A stretch of 64,000 nt of DNA from Photobacterium gaetbulicola Gung47 (GCA_000940995.1 CP005973.1:124001-188000), one strand, 5' to 3'; numbered from the stretch's first letter, positions 34,354 to 43,606 are shown. Translations and numbers: made by a program. The notes: generated by a model not told the origin, from the letters alone.

Positions 34354-36192
34354 CTAGTTGACCAGTTCGAGATCGGATTTCGGCACGCAACAACATGCCA
34401 GTACCTTGCCCGACTCTTTTTCTCCCGGTAGCAAGGCGGGTACATCGGGCTGGTCCACTTCCCCTGATTCCAACGTCATTTTGCAGGCTCCACAAAATCC
34501 GGCCCGGCAGCTGTTGGGCACATTGAGCCCCGCTGCTTCTGCCTGTTCCAGCAAGGTCTGTTGGTTATCGCCACTGAACAAATTACCGTTGATGCTGATA
34601 GTCACTTCTTTGGTTTTGCTCACTCCGCGAGTGAGTGGCCCAAAGGCTTCTTGGTGATACTGTGCCACATCAAGACCCGCATCCAACAACATCGATTTGG
34701 CATCGTCCATGAAGCGGTTTGGGCCGCATACAAATACCTGGCGCTCGCTCAACGCATCGAGCTGTTCTAAGTGCGCCGCTTCAAGCCGCCCGGATAAACC
34801 GTTCCAGGTTTTGTCAGGCCGGCTGAGGGCGATCATCACCTTCAGCTGGGGGAATTGCTTTTCTAGCGTCTTCAACTCCTCAAGGTAAGGAATATCTGCT
34901 TGGGAGCGGCACTGGTGGTAGAAGATCACGTCGCGGACTTGATCATGGTCGGCCAGGTAGCGCAGCATTGAAATCATCGGTGTTACACCACTGCCGGCAG
35001 AGAGCAATAACAGTTTGTCGGTGTGGTGGCCTAGGTGGAAGCTACCATCGGGCTGTTCTGCCACTAACGTGTCACCGACATGGAAATGGTCATGGAGCCA
35101 ATTCGATATTCGACCATCATCGACCCGCTTAACCGAGATCCCATAGCGTCCCGGTCGGGAAGGACTAGACGACAGGGTGTAGCGGCGGGCCACATATTCA
35201 CCGTTTATTTCTACCTGAACGGGGAGGTGCTGGCCTGGCTGGTAAGCCGGCAGTGATTGCTGTTTGGTAGGCTCAAGCCAAAAGGTGCAAAAGTCGCGGG
35301 CGACTTCCTCTCGTTCAACACAGGTCAGGGTGAGGGCTTGATTGCCATTGTCGAGATAAATCTCTTTTGGTTTGCTCTCAAGTACTTCGATCTTATCACC
35401 GGCACGAATGATCCCTTCATTGAGCGCGACCAAATTTTGGCCGAAGAAAACTTCGCCACTGCCGTCTGAGCGAAAGGATGAGAGGGTATTAAGCGGCTCT
35501 TTGAGTGCATTGAACTCGCCAGTAGCGGGATCCACCGTGGTCAGGATACACCGGGCACACGGTTTCACCACTTCGAACTCGACATCGCCGATGCGGATCC
35601 GTTTCCAGCCATCTTCGGCAAAAGGCTCGGTGCCGGATACCACCAAGTTGGTACGGAATTGATCCATTGTGTGTTGCTGGGGGCTGCGGGCATTGAGTGC
35701 CTCCAGTGAGGCTTCGCTGATCACCAGCAGTGGATAGCCATCTGCAAAGCTGACAGGCTGATTGATCTTGGCTCTCAGGCGTTGGGATTGTTCACCGGTA
35801 TAGAGCAATTGGACCGGTTCACCGATAATTCGGCTGAACCAGTCATTGGCTGCTTGGGTTGTGAGGTATGCGTTGAAGGTGTCCTTCCACACGGTTGCTT
35901 CAGACTCGACCATTTCAAAGTCGGTATAGCGGAGTGTCAGCGGGGGCTGGCCGGGAAAATCGAGTACCAATCCGTTAGACAACAATGCCGCGGACACTTT
36001 GACTAGTTGAGGATGCTTTCTTGCCGTGATCATACTGCCGTCAAGCCGCGAGACCATAAAGCGTCGATCGAAACTCAACCCCTGTTGCTCAACCCATGCG
36101 TGTGACAGGTTTATTCCCGCTATCGACTTTACCGGGAATATGTTGATTTGGCTTAGCGTCGGAATTTTGGCTAATTGACTCACTGTTATCAT
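34354..36192 (-). CDS. MOSC - ferredoxin reductase - 2Fe-2S ferredoxin fusion protein
   Basis: A 612-residue cytoplasmic fusion protein. The N-terminal MOSC beta-barrel and MOSC domain (about 15-280) end in the molybdenum-cofactor-binding cysteine motif VKPCARCILTTVDP. Next is an FAD/NAD(P) reductase module (about 290-505) with RRYTLSSSPS and GSGVTPMISML. The last module (about 520-612) is a plant-type ferredoxin with CRAGFCGAC plus a distal Cys. The layout is like the YcbX reductase with its electron supply built in, and could reduce N-hydroxylated compounds using a molybdenum site; the substrate is unknown. ATG 36192; monocistronic. Confidence 0.88.
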   Translation of the reverse strand: MITVSQLAKIPTLSQINIFPVKSIAGINLSHAWVEQQGLSFDRRFMVSRLDGSMITARKHPQLVKVSAALLSNGLVLDFPGQPPLTLRYTDFEMVESEATVWKDTFNAYLTTQAANDWFSRIIGEPVQLLYTGEQSQRLRAKINQPVSFADGYPLLVISEASLEALNARSPQQHTMDQFRTNLVVSGTEPFAEDGWKRIRIGDVEFEVVKPCARCILTTVDPATGEFNALKEPLNTLSSFRSDGSGEVFFGQNLVALNEGIIRAGDKIEVLESKPKEIYLDNGNQALTLTCVEREEVARDFCTFWLEPTKQQSLPAYQPGQHLPVQVEINGEYVARRYTLSSSPSRPGRYGISVKRVDDGRISNWLHDHFHVGDTLVAEQPDGSFHLGHHTDKLLLLSAGSGVTPMISMLRYLADHDQVRDVIFYHQCRSQADIPYLEELKTLEKQFPQLKVMIALSRPDKTWNGLSGRLEAAHLEQLDALSERQVFVCGPNRFMDDAKSMLLDAGLDVAQYHQEAFGPLTRGVSKTKEVTISINGNLFSGDNQQTLLEQAEAAGLNVPNSCRAGFCGACKMTLESGEVDQPDVPALLPGEKESGKVLACCCVPKSDLELVN

Positions 36193-36455
36193 CCTTGTGT
36201 CATTATTTTTGGTTTGGATAACGCCATTTTATCAAATACGGTTTGGTTCCGGTGGCAATTTTACTATTGATGGAATGCAGTGGCTTGATGTATTGGCGTA
36301 AAAGTCTCCCGTGGCGTCAAAATTACGCTTGGTAATTTATACTTATTTACAATATTTGTAGCTAGCTGTATGAAATTTATGAATATTTGTAAGAATTAAG
36401 CCTGATTGGTCGTTCATAATACCTACAAAATATAAATTGTTTTAAAGAGGGAGCT

Positions 36456-38072
36456 ATGAACCTATTACGGCATTATGGGGTAAGAGCCAAATTATTGGCT
36501 TTGATCGCTATTGCAGCCATTTTAATGCTTGTTAATACAGCATTTCAGGCCAATGAGAGTTACCAAAGTGATATTGCGGATCGCAAAATCTCAATGCAAG
36601 AGCAGGTGAAAGCCGCGATTTCTTTGGTGCAATACTATTCGGACAAGTATCCATTCGAGCAGGAAACGGCTCAACAGGAAGCAAAAGCCGCGCTGGCCGC
36701 AATGCGGTTTGATGGGGATAACTATTTTTGGGTGATTGCCACTGACAATACGCTGATTATGCACCCGTTGCGCCAGCAGCAGGAAGGGCAATCGATGCAG
36801 TCTATAACCGATGCCTCGGGTAAGCAGCACTGGTTGGAGATGACCACAATTGGCCGCTTATCCGGCAGTGGTTTTTTGGATTATGCCTGGATAGCGCCGA
36901 GCGGTGAGGTATCCGAGAAAATTTCCTATGTCGAGAGTTTTGCTAAATGGGGGTGGGTGGTCGGTACGGGTGTCCACCTTCTCGATATTGAAGCGCGCTT
37001 TTTTGATAGTGCTGTTTTCCAGCTTGGCGTCAGTCTGGTTGTTGTCTCTATCTTGGTGGTATTCGGGGTGTGGATCAGCAATGACATTAGCCAGCCGCTT
37101 CAGCAATTGACCGCGCGCGTCCGTAAGCTTGAGCAAGGCGACTTAACACAAAACTTTACCATGGAGCGCCGGGATGAAATCGGCCAAATTGCGGAAGCGA
37201 TGCATCAAGCATCATCTGCGATGCGTACCACATTACTGGCTGCCAACCACAATGCACAGCAGTCGGTGAGCATGGCCGGTACCATTGCCGCTGCCAGTGA
37301 ACAGTGTGCCCAATCGATTACCGAGCAAAATCAGCAGTTGGCCCAGCTGGCTACCGCCATGGAAGAAATGAGCACCACTATCAATGATGTAGCCCAAAAT
37401 GCCGAGACCGTTTCATCGGCAACTGCGGCAATCAACGCACAGGTTGATGCGAGCAATCAGCGTATGGTGCAGGCGATGGCAGCGATCCATAGTGTTTCTG
37501 AAGGGATAGAGCATTCCGATCAGCGAGTCGGCGAGTTAAAAGCCGGGGTAGAAGAGATTGGTAATGTTACCCAGGTGATCCAGGGGGTCTCGGAACAAAC
37601 CAATCTGCTTGCCCTCAATGCTGCAATCGAGGCTGCCCGTGCCGGTGAGCAGGGGCGCGGTTTTGCCGTGGTAGCCGATGAAGTGCGTAACCTTGCCAGC
37701 CGCACTCAGCAGTCGACGATCGAAATCCAGGAAACAATCGACAAGTTAACGCAAAGTACCCTCAACACCGTTAAATCGATGGCAGACAGTACCGAGCAGA
37801 CACAAAACAGTGTTGAGCATAGTGAGCAGGTACAAAATGAACTTAACCGCATTGCCGGTTTAGTCACTGAAGCCAATGACATGATCATGCAGGTGGCAAC
37901 GGCCGCCGAACAACAAGGCACGGTTACCGAGGAGGTGAACAATACGGTTAACCTTATTCATACCGCGACGGATGATATCAACAAAGCGGCCCAGCATTTG
38001 GCGTCGGAAAGCCAATCTTTGAGTAAAGCGGCTGCCACTTTGGGGGATCAGCTCAAGCAATTTAAGGTGTGA
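36456..38072 (+). CDS. Methyl-accepting chemotaxis protein with Cache sensor
   Basis: A 538-residue inner-membrane chemoreceptor. Membrane segments flank a single-Cache periplasmic domain (about 30-185, with FDGDNYFWVIATDN and GFLDYAWIAPSGE). A second membrane helix at about 188-210 leads to a HAMP domain, then the signalling hairpin (about 270-538) with the highly conserved tip QGVSEQTNLLALNAAIEAAR and GRGFAVVADEVRNLA. No cytoplasmic methylation pentapeptide is visible at the C-terminus. The ligand is unknown. It is monocistronic. Confidence 0.92.
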   Translation: MNLLRHYGVRAKLLALIAIAAILMLVNTAFQANESYQSDIADRKISMQEQVKAAISLVQYYSDKYPFEQETAQQEAKAALAAMRFDGDNYFWVIATDNTLIMHPLRQQQEGQSMQSITDASGKQHWLEMTTIGRLSGSGFLDYAWIAPSGEVSEKISYVESFAKWGWVVGTGVHLLDIEARFFDSAVFQLGVSLVVVSILVVFGVWISNDISQPLQQLTARVRKLEQGDLTQNFTMERRDEIGQIAEAMHQASSAMRTTLLAANHNAQQSVSMAGTIAAASEQCAQSITEQNQQLAQLATAMEEMSTTINDVAQNAETVSSATAAINAQVDASNQRMVQAMAAIHSVSEGIEHSDQRVGELKAGVEEIGNVTQVIQGVSEQTNLLALNAAIEAARAGEQGRGFAVVADEVRNLASRTQQSTIEIQETIDKLTQSTLNTVKSMADSTEQTQNSVEHSEQVQNELNRIAGLVTEANDMIMQVATAAEQQGTVTEEVNNTVNLIHTATDDINKAAQHLASESQSLSKAAATLGDQLKQFKV

Positions 38073-38098
38073 GTACCTTTACTTTTCTTCCCGAGACA

Positions 38099-38127
38099 AA
38101 AACCACAAGTGCCAGCTTGTGGTTTTT
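38099..38127. terminator. Bidirectional intrinsic terminator
   Basis: AAACCACAAG and CTTGTGGTTT with loop TGCCAG and A/T runs on each side; serves the chemoreceptor gene and convergent trxC. Confidence 0.88.
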
Positions 38128-38146
38128 TACTGGTAGTCAAATAGGC

Positions 38147-38581
38147 TTATTTGGTCAGGGCTTGGTTTAGCCACTGGTCAAACTGGCCTTTAGGCAACGC
38201 GCCATTGATTGTCTCTACCATTTGACCGTTCTTGAATACCATAATAGTGGGGATGCTGCGGATACGGTACTGTGCCGCCAGCGCTTGCTGGGCTTCGGTA
38301 TCAATTTTGACGAAGCGTACATCTCCGTTGCGCTCTTTGGCGACATCTTCGAAGATAGGGGCAAAGCCGACACATGGGTTGCACCAAGGGGCCCAGAAAT
38401 CAACTACAACAGGCTTGTCACTTTGGATCAGGGAAAGGAAATTGTCCTGCGTACCTTCAATAGGCATGCCGTCTAGCAGGCGATCCTTACAGGCACCGCA
38501 GTTGGCGATGTCATTCACTCGCGCCGTTGGAATACGGTTCATGGCCTTGCAGTGAGGACAGCGGGTAGTCATTGTAGTCAT
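38147..38581 (-). CDS. trxC: Thioredoxin 2 (TrxC)
   Basis: A 144-residue thioredoxin with the N-terminal zinc-binding motif CPHC (8-11) and CGAC (28-31) that distinguishes TrxC. The active site is WCNPC, where E. coli TrxC has WCGPC; the Gly to Asn change may alter the redox potential. The rest of the fold is complete (RSIPTIMVFKNGQ). Its role is reduction of disulfides in the cytoplasm during oxidative stress. An OxyR link is known in E. coli but not visible here. It is monocistronic. Confidence 0.93.
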   Translation of the reverse strand: MTTMTTRCPHCKAMNRIPTARVNDIANCGACKDRLLDGMPIEGTQDNFLSLIQSDKPVVVDFWAPWCNPCVGFAPIFEDVAKERNGDVRFVKIDTEAQQALAAQYRIRSIPTIMVFKNGQMVETINGALPKGQFDQWLNQALTK

Positions 38582-38746
38582 AATCGGGTTCCAGTAAGTC
38601 TTGTTTCTTACTAATTTAACGACTACCCAAGTATAAGCAAAGCAGGATTAACAGATTATATTGATAGAAATAATCTATCGGTTAGGTATACCTCAATGTC
38701 TACGGTCGTTATATCGTTGTTCGTTATTCTTCAATAGTTAATTGGC

Positions 38747-38944
38747 TTAGTGGATCAAGCCCAGTTCTTTAGCTTCCTCAATGGTAAGGCCGCTGGCACG
38801 GATGTCGCGAAGCATTTCAATACGGCGACGCGCTTCAGCTTGCTGGCGTTTGTTCTGGGAGATGTGTGAAGCGGTTTCGTCTTTGAAATCCCACTTTGAG
38901 GACACATCTGACATTTCATTATGGTCGATAGAATTGATAGACAC
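38747..38944 (-). CDS. Small hypothetical charged protein
   Basis: A 65-residue soluble protein rich in charged residues (NKRQQAEARRRIEMLRDIRASG), apparently a single long helix. The C-terminus LTIEEAKELGLIH is short and regular. It resembles PA3496-type small proteins loosely. It is monocistronic; an AT-rich stretch precedes it. Confidence 0.6.
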   Translation of the reverse strand: MSINSIDHNEMSDVSSKWDFKDETASHISQNKRQQAEARRRIEMLRDIRASGLTIEEAKELGLIH

Positions 38945-39333
38945 ATTAACCTCCTAAATAATCCCTGCGTCGAAATCAACTTATCTTTATCAGAGGAATT
39001 TGCTGACGTTAAGACGTTAAAATCTACTTTGTGACACATCCCAAAATTGTGCAATTTCTATGAAAACTTGCTTTTCTCCACCGACAAACGGGGGTAATGT
39101 TGACGGTTCCACATCAGTAAAAATTCACGTTGTCAGATCACTTTTTCGAGCGGCCTTCCCTCCCTTTTTGACTCAGCGTTTTTATGCCTATTGGTAGTTT
39201 GATAATTAATCATGTAACTGATTGTATATTAATGCGTTTGTTGCAATTCTAAGTTGTTTGTTGATAACTTGGTCAATTGGTTTTTAAAGGGTTTACAGCG
39301 GTCGTAGGATCCCATATCATTCGTCGCACTTAC
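38945..39333. other. Intergenic region upstream of the tRNA operon
   Basis: About 390 AT-rich bases. No gene is supported. The right end contains the tRNA promoter at 39292-39320; nothing else stands out. Confidence 0.5.
39292..39320 (+). promoter_or_regulatory. Sigma-70 promoter of the tRNA genes
   Basis: TTTACA at 39292-39297, exactly 17 bp, then TATCAT at 39315-39320. The predicted start lies about 7 bases before tRNA-Ser. Confidence 0.7.
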
Positions 39334-39424
39334 GGAGAGATGGCTGAGTGGTTGAAAGCACCGGTCTTGAAAACCGGCATACGTTAATAGCGTATCTAGG
39401 GTTCAAATCCCTATCTCTCCGCCA
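39334..39424 (+). tRNA. tRNA-Ser (TGA)
   Basis: A type II tRNA: acceptor GGAGAGA pairs with TCTCTCC, anticodon loop CTTGAAA gives TGA (serine UCA), a long variable arm follows (ACGTTAATAGCGT region), T-loop GGTTCAAATCC, and encoded CCA at 39422-39424. Confidence 0.97.
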
Positions 39425-39552
39425 CATTCTAATAGTCAGTAGCAATACTGGTTATTTGACCTTCTGGGTAAGCAAGGTTCAAATCCTCCATACCCAGAGC
39501 GTCTCCACCACATTCTAGAAATTGGGCTTTAAGCCGAGTTTCACACAGAATT
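39425..39552 (+). pseudogene. Degenerate tRNA 3' fragment between the two tRNAs
   Basis: A tRNA-like 3' end is recognisable: GGTTCAAATCCTCC T-arm, then TACCCAGA...GTCTCCACCA at 39501-39510. Its CTCCACCACATTCTA repeats the CTCTCCGCCACATTCTA just after tRNA-Ser with an offset of 86 bases. No full cloverleaf can be built. It looks like a partial duplication of the tRNA-Ser 3' end. Confidence 0.6.
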
Positions 39553-39629
39553 GGAGCGGTAGTTCAGTTGGTTAGAATACCGGCCTGTCACGCCGGGGGT
39601 CGCGGGTTCGAGTCCCGTCCGCTCCGCCA
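39553..39629 (+). tRNA. tRNA-Asp (GTC)
   Basis: A complete 77-base tRNA: acceptor GGAGCGG pairs with CCGCTCC, anticodon loop CTGTCAC gives GTC (aspartate), T-loop GGGTTCGAGTCCC, CCA encoded at the end. Confidence 0.97.
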
Positions 39630-39637
39630 CTATACTG

Positions 39638-39667
39638 AAGCCCTTGTCGAAAGACGAGGGCTTTTTT
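39638..39667 (+). terminator. Terminator after tRNA-Asp
   Basis: AAGCCCTTGTC and GACGAGGGCTT with a GAAA tetraloop, followed by six T. Confidence 0.9.
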
Positions 39668-39688
39668 GTATGCATCGAAATTGGCGTT

Positions 39689-39741
39689 CGCCCTTCGGTC
39701 GAATGAGTCCCGCTGGAGCGCCAGCCCGGCCGTTCCGCCAC
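39689..39741 (+). pseudogene. Second degenerate tRNA 3' fragment
   Basis: GGTCGAATGAGTCCC resembles a T-arm, and GGCCGTTCCGCCA a tRNA 3' end with CCA. Flanking this is a second copy of the terminator form (39748-39777). The unit appears to be a duplicated tRNA-Asp tail, now diverged. Confidence 0.5.
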
Positions 39742-39747
39742 TGATTT

Positions 39748-39777
39748 AAGCCTGATGCGAAAGCGTCGGGCTTTTTT
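39748..39777 (+). terminator. Second, near-duplicate terminator
   Basis: AAGCCTGATGC and GCGTCGGGCTT with a GAAA tetraloop and six T. It copies the structure of 39638-39667, about 110 bases downstream. Confidence 0.8.
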
Positions 39778-39997
39778 GTATGCGTTTGATATGGGCGTCA
39801 GTCCTGCGGACATATCTTAAATGCTATAGCTGGATAAATCGCTCTGCTGCTTTCGGGCGTCTTCCAATGTCTTAGGAATAGCTAATTGCCTTGATTTCAT
39901 TGCTTTTACCGCGTTTTCAATTTTGCTATTGGCTTGCTACGGGCTGACAGTATGGTTCTGTTGATATGACATTTTGCTCCAATAGCCCACTAATTAG

Positions 39998-41212
39998 ATG
40001 GTACGCCCCATCCCTTCCCTACAATAGGGTTAGGTGAACACTGGGAGAGACCATCATGCAAAACACTGTGATCATTGGCATTGATATTGGTAAAAATCTA
40101 TTTCATCTAGTCGGAAGAGATAAGGCTGGCAGAGAGGTTTTCCGTCATAAGTTTAACCGAGCGAAGCTTATTCAGTTTCTTTCTTGTCATGAACCAGTGG
40201 TTGTGAAATGGAATCTTGCGGTGGCTGCCACTGGTTAGCAAGAAAGTGCGCTAGTTATGGGCATACGCCAAAGCTCATCCCTCCTCAGTATGTTAAGCCG
40301 TATGTAAAATCATATAAATATGACTTTATTGATGCTGATGCAATTGGTGAAGCGGCATCGCGACCGCATATGAGATTTGTCACGCCGAAATCCGAGATGG
40401 CACAAGTGTTAACTGTTATTCGACGCGTCAGAGCAGCTTATATTTAGGATCGAACCGCATGCATGAACCGTATCGGCTCGATGTTGCTTGAATTTGGTAT
40501 CAGCTTACCCAAAGGCCACCATCAGATGAAAAATGTAATCCAACGCATATTGGATCATGATGAACTGCTTCCACCTTTGCTTCTTCTCGAGGTCAAACAA
40601 TATTTTGATCATTATGAGTTGCTTAACTCACGTATCAAGGAGCAAGACGACAAATTACAGCGGAACATACGCGAAGAAGGTACAGCAAAACTTCTTCAAA
40701 CCATACTTGGTATTGGCCCAATAACTGCGTGTTGCTGTTTATCAGCAGTGCCTAACCCTCGAGACTTTAAGAATGGACGGAACTTTGCGGCTTGGATTGG
40801 CCTTGTGCCCTATCAATACTCAACGGGCGACAAATCAAGGTTGCTCGGCATATCAAAACGTGGGAACAAAGAACTCAAAAGAAGAAAGCCATTTAATTAA
40901 TGTCGCAGTCGTAGCTTTGGCGAATAAGGTTGCACGCATAGCATGGTCAGTGATGGCTGAACAAAAGCCATTTGAAATTAGAAATTAATACAGAGTTTGC
41001 AATGATAATCTTTGATGACAAAACGGCTAGACCACCAGATTGAAGACCTGATGGACAGAACAGCAATAGTATGCTTTCTCACTTTTGAGGACAATCTGGC
41101 GCGGCTCTCATCGTAGAGCTGGGACTAATGAAAGTCTCTAAATGACTCTGAATACATTAGCGCAAACCAACTCCGTTATTGGGTTTATTACTTGCAAAAC
41201 GGGGCGTACCAT
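39998..41212 (+). mobile_element. Broken IS110/IS1111-type insertion sequence
   Basis: The transposase remnant is bracketed by exact 12-bp inverted repeats: ATGGTACGCCCC at 39998-40009 and GGGGCGTACCAT at 41201-41212. Subterminal repeats of this length are typical of the IS1111 branch of IS110. A non-coding 3' region of about 210 bases (40989-41200), the place where IS1111-type elements encode the bridge RNA, lies between the transposase end and the right repeat. True ends may lie a few bases outside the repeats. It sits just after the tRNA cluster. Confidence 0.75.
40056..40988 (+). pseudogene. IS110-family transposase pseudogene, at least three lesions
   Basis: Three frames together rebuild one IS110 transposase: GIDIGKNLFHL (first DEDD acid) from 40056; CGGCHWLARK, PPQYVKPYVKSYK and DFIDADAIGEAAS from about 40208; and LQTILGIGPITACC with WIGLVPYQYSTGDKSRLLGISKRGNKEL from 40463. 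Frame changes fall near 40205-40215, near 40440-40460 (with a stop) and near 40890-40900. The element therefore cannot make an active transposase, although the RNA part may survive. Confidence 0.88.
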
Positions 41213-41310
41213 ACATTTTGTCCAATTACGTTTTATCGCCTCGCTTAAACCAGCCTGCCTCCCATTTTGATTCTCGAGAATTGAAGGGAGGCAGATGCTA
41301 CAACAAAACA

Positions 41311-41357
41311 GGCCCAGCTTTGGCCTAGTGGGTGTTGGCGGGGAACGAAGCTGGGCC
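41311..41357 (-). terminator. Terminator hairpin of katG
   Basis: GGCCCAGCTT (41311-41320) and AAGCTGGGCC (41348-41357); on the minus strand a TGTTTTGTTG stretch follows. The loop is long (27 nt), so strength is uncertain. Confidence 0.6.
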
Positions 41358-41404
41358 CGAGGGGGTGTTACTTTAGCAACTTAAAACTTGTTGCTTAAAT
41401 CCTG

Positions 41405-43606
41405 CTATTTCAGATCGAAGCGGTCGGCTTCCATCACTTTCACCCAAGCCTTGACGAAATCAGCGACGAATTTCTCCTTGGCATCATCTTGCGCGTAGAC
41501 TTCGGCAATCGCCCGTAGTTGTGAATTAGAACCAAAGACCAAATCCACGCGGGTTGCTGTCCATTTCTTCTCTCCCGTCGCTCGGTCCGTACCTAGGTAT
41601 GCGCTGTTGTTAGGACATACTGGCTTCCATTCTGTTGCCATATCAACAAGGTTGATGAAGAAGTCGTTGCTGAGTACGCCAACCTTATCGGTCAAGACGC
41701 CATGTGCGGTATTGTTGTGGTTTGCGCCTAGTACACGCAGGCCACCAATGAGAACGGTCATTTCTGGCGCGGTCAGACCAAGCAGTTGCGCTTTATCCAG
41801 CAGCATTTCTTCGGCTGGCACTGAGAACAGCTTTTTAGCAAAGTTACGGAAACCGTCAGCTTCTGGCTCCAGTACCGCAAACGACTCTTGATCTGTTTGC
41901 TCGGCGGTGGCATCAACACGGCCTGCTGAGAATGGTACCTCAACATCAAAACCACCGTCTTTCGCAGCTTTCTCAACCGCAACGTTACCAGCCAGGACAA
42001 TGAGGTCGGCGATGGACACGCCACGCTCACTGGTATTGAAACTAGCCTGAATACTGTCTAAAGCGGCGAGGACTTTGTCTAGCTGCTCGGGTTGGTTAGC
42101 TTCCCAGTTTCGCTGTGGCGACAAACGGATGCGCGCACCGTTTACACCGCCACGATAGTCTGAGCCGCGGTAAGTTGACGCACTAGACCAAGCGGTAAAT
42201 ACCAGCTCAGAAACAGTGAGCCCTGAGTCAAGAACTGCTTGTTTCAGTTCAGCAATATCACTATTTGATAGAGCCGCAAAACGTGCTTGTGGCAAAGGGT
42301 CTTGCCAAATCATATCTTCTGACGGGGAGTCTTCACCGATGTATCGGCTCTTCGGACCCATATCGCGATGTGTCAACTTAAACCAGGCGCGAGCAAAAGC
42401 ATCAGCGAATTGATCTGGATTTTCATGGAAGCGTTTTGAGATCGGGCCGTAGATAGGATCCATACGCATTGCCATATCTGCGGTCGTCATGATGGTTTTG
42501 ACTTTCTGAGATGGGTCATGCGCCTTAGGTGCCATATGTTCTTCATTGACACCAATCGGTTCCCACTGCCAAGCGCCAGCCGGGCTCTTCACCAGATCCC
42601 AGTTGTAGCCAAACAACATGTCGAAGTAACCGTTATCCCAAACGATAGGGTTTGGTGTCCAGGCACCTTCAATACCAGAGGTTGTCGTATCATCCCCTTT
42701 ACCTGTGCCAAAGCTGTTTTTCCAACCAAAGCCCATTTCTTCCAGTGGTGCAGCTTCTGGTTCTGGCCCCATCTCTTCTTCGGAGCCTGCGCCGTGCGTT
42801 TTACCAAACGTGTGGCCACCTGCAACGAGGGCAACAGTTTCCTCATCGTTCATCCCCATACGCGCAAAGGTATCGCGGATATCGCGGCCTGAAGCGAGGA
42901 TGCTTGGATCGCCATTTGGCCCCTCAGGATTTACGTAGATCAAACCCATTTGCACTGCGGCTAATGGTTTTTCTAAGTCTCGGTCACCGGTGTAACGCTC
43001 ATCACCAAGCCATTCGCTTTCAGCACCCCAGTAGATGTCTTCTTCTGGCTCCCAAATATCGGCACGGCCACCTGAAAAGCCAAAGGTTTTTAGTCCCATG
43101 GATTCAATCGCAACGTTACCGGCAAGGATGAATAGGTCAGCCCAAGATAGGCTGTTGCCATATTTTTGTTTGATAGGCCAAAGCAGGCGACGCGCTTTGT
43201 CGAGGTTGCCATTGTCTGGCCAGCTGTTCAGGGGCGCAAAGCGCTGGTTTCCTGTGTTTGCGCCCCCGCGACCATCTGAAGTACGGTATGTCCCTGCTGC
43301 GTGCCACGCCATGCGGATCATGAACGGCCCGTAGTGGCCATAGTCTGCGGGCCACCACTCTTGAGAGTCAGTCATTAGTGCTTCGAGGTCTGCCTTCACG
43401 GCTTTGAGGTTCAGCGCTTTGAAGGCTTCTGCATAGTTGAAGTCTTCACCTAAAGGATTTGATTTCTTATCGTTCTGATGCAGTATTTTGATATTCAATT
43501 GGTTGGGCCACCAATCGACATTCTTTGTTGCATTGCCACCGAGGGTTGTATTCCCACCATGCATGACTGGACATTTGCCTGCTGAACTTGGTTTATCGTT
43601 ACTCAT
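41405..43606 (-). CDS. katG: Catalase-peroxidase KatG
   Basis: A 733-residue bifunctional haem enzyme that destroys hydrogen peroxide and oxidises organic substrates. The haem-pocket distal motif RMAWHAAGTYR (about residues 97-107) and the downstream GGHTFGKTHGAG (proximal His region) are present, as are the conserved GLIYVNPEGPNG and the C-terminal duplicated domain (WSSASTYRGSDYRGG, RLSPQRNWEANQ). The length fits the family. It is cytoplasmic, with no signal peptide. A candidate OxyR site lies at 43719-43733. It is monocistronic. Confidence 0.96.
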   Translation of the reverse strand: MSNDKPSSAGKCPVMHGGNTTLGGNATKNVDWWPNQLNIKILHQNDKKSNPLGEDFNYAEAFKALNLKAVKADLEALMTDSQEWWPADYGHYGPFMIRMAWHAAGTYRTSDGRGGANTGNQRFAPLNSWPDNGNLDKARRLLWPIKQKYGNSLSWADLFILAGNVAIESMGLKTFGFSGGRADIWEPEEDIYWGAESEWLGDERYTGDRDLEKPLAAVQMGLIYVNPEGPNGDPSILASGRDIRDTFARMGMNDEETVALVAGGHTFGKTHGAGSEEEMGPEPEAAPLEEMGFGWKNSFGTGKGDDTTTSGIEGAWTPNPIVWDNGYFDMLFGYNWDLVKSPAGAWQWEPIGVNEEHMAPKAHDPSQKVKTIMTTADMAMRMDPIYGPISKRFHENPDQFADAFARAWFKLTHRDMGPKSRYIGEDSPSEDMIWQDPLPQARFAALSNSDIAELKQAVLDSGLTVSELVFTAWSSASTYRGSDYRGGVNGARIRLSPQRNWEANQPEQLDKVLAALDSIQASFNTSERGVSIADLIVLAGNVAVEKAAKDGGFDVEVPFSAGRVDATAEQTDQESFAVLEPEADGFRNFAKKLFSVPAEEMLLDKAQLLGLTAPEMTVLIGGLRVLGANHNNTAHGVLTDKVGVLSNDFFINLVDMATEWKPVCPNNSAYLGTDRATGEKKWTATRVDLVFGSNSQLRAIAEVYAQDDAKEKFVADFVKAWVKVMEADRFDLK

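Noticed and set aside
39541..39813. Minus-strand ORF of 90 residues covering tRNA-Asp
   Set aside because: It is the antisense of a tRNA gene (the AERTGLEPATPGVTGRYSNQLNY type), a well-known false gene.
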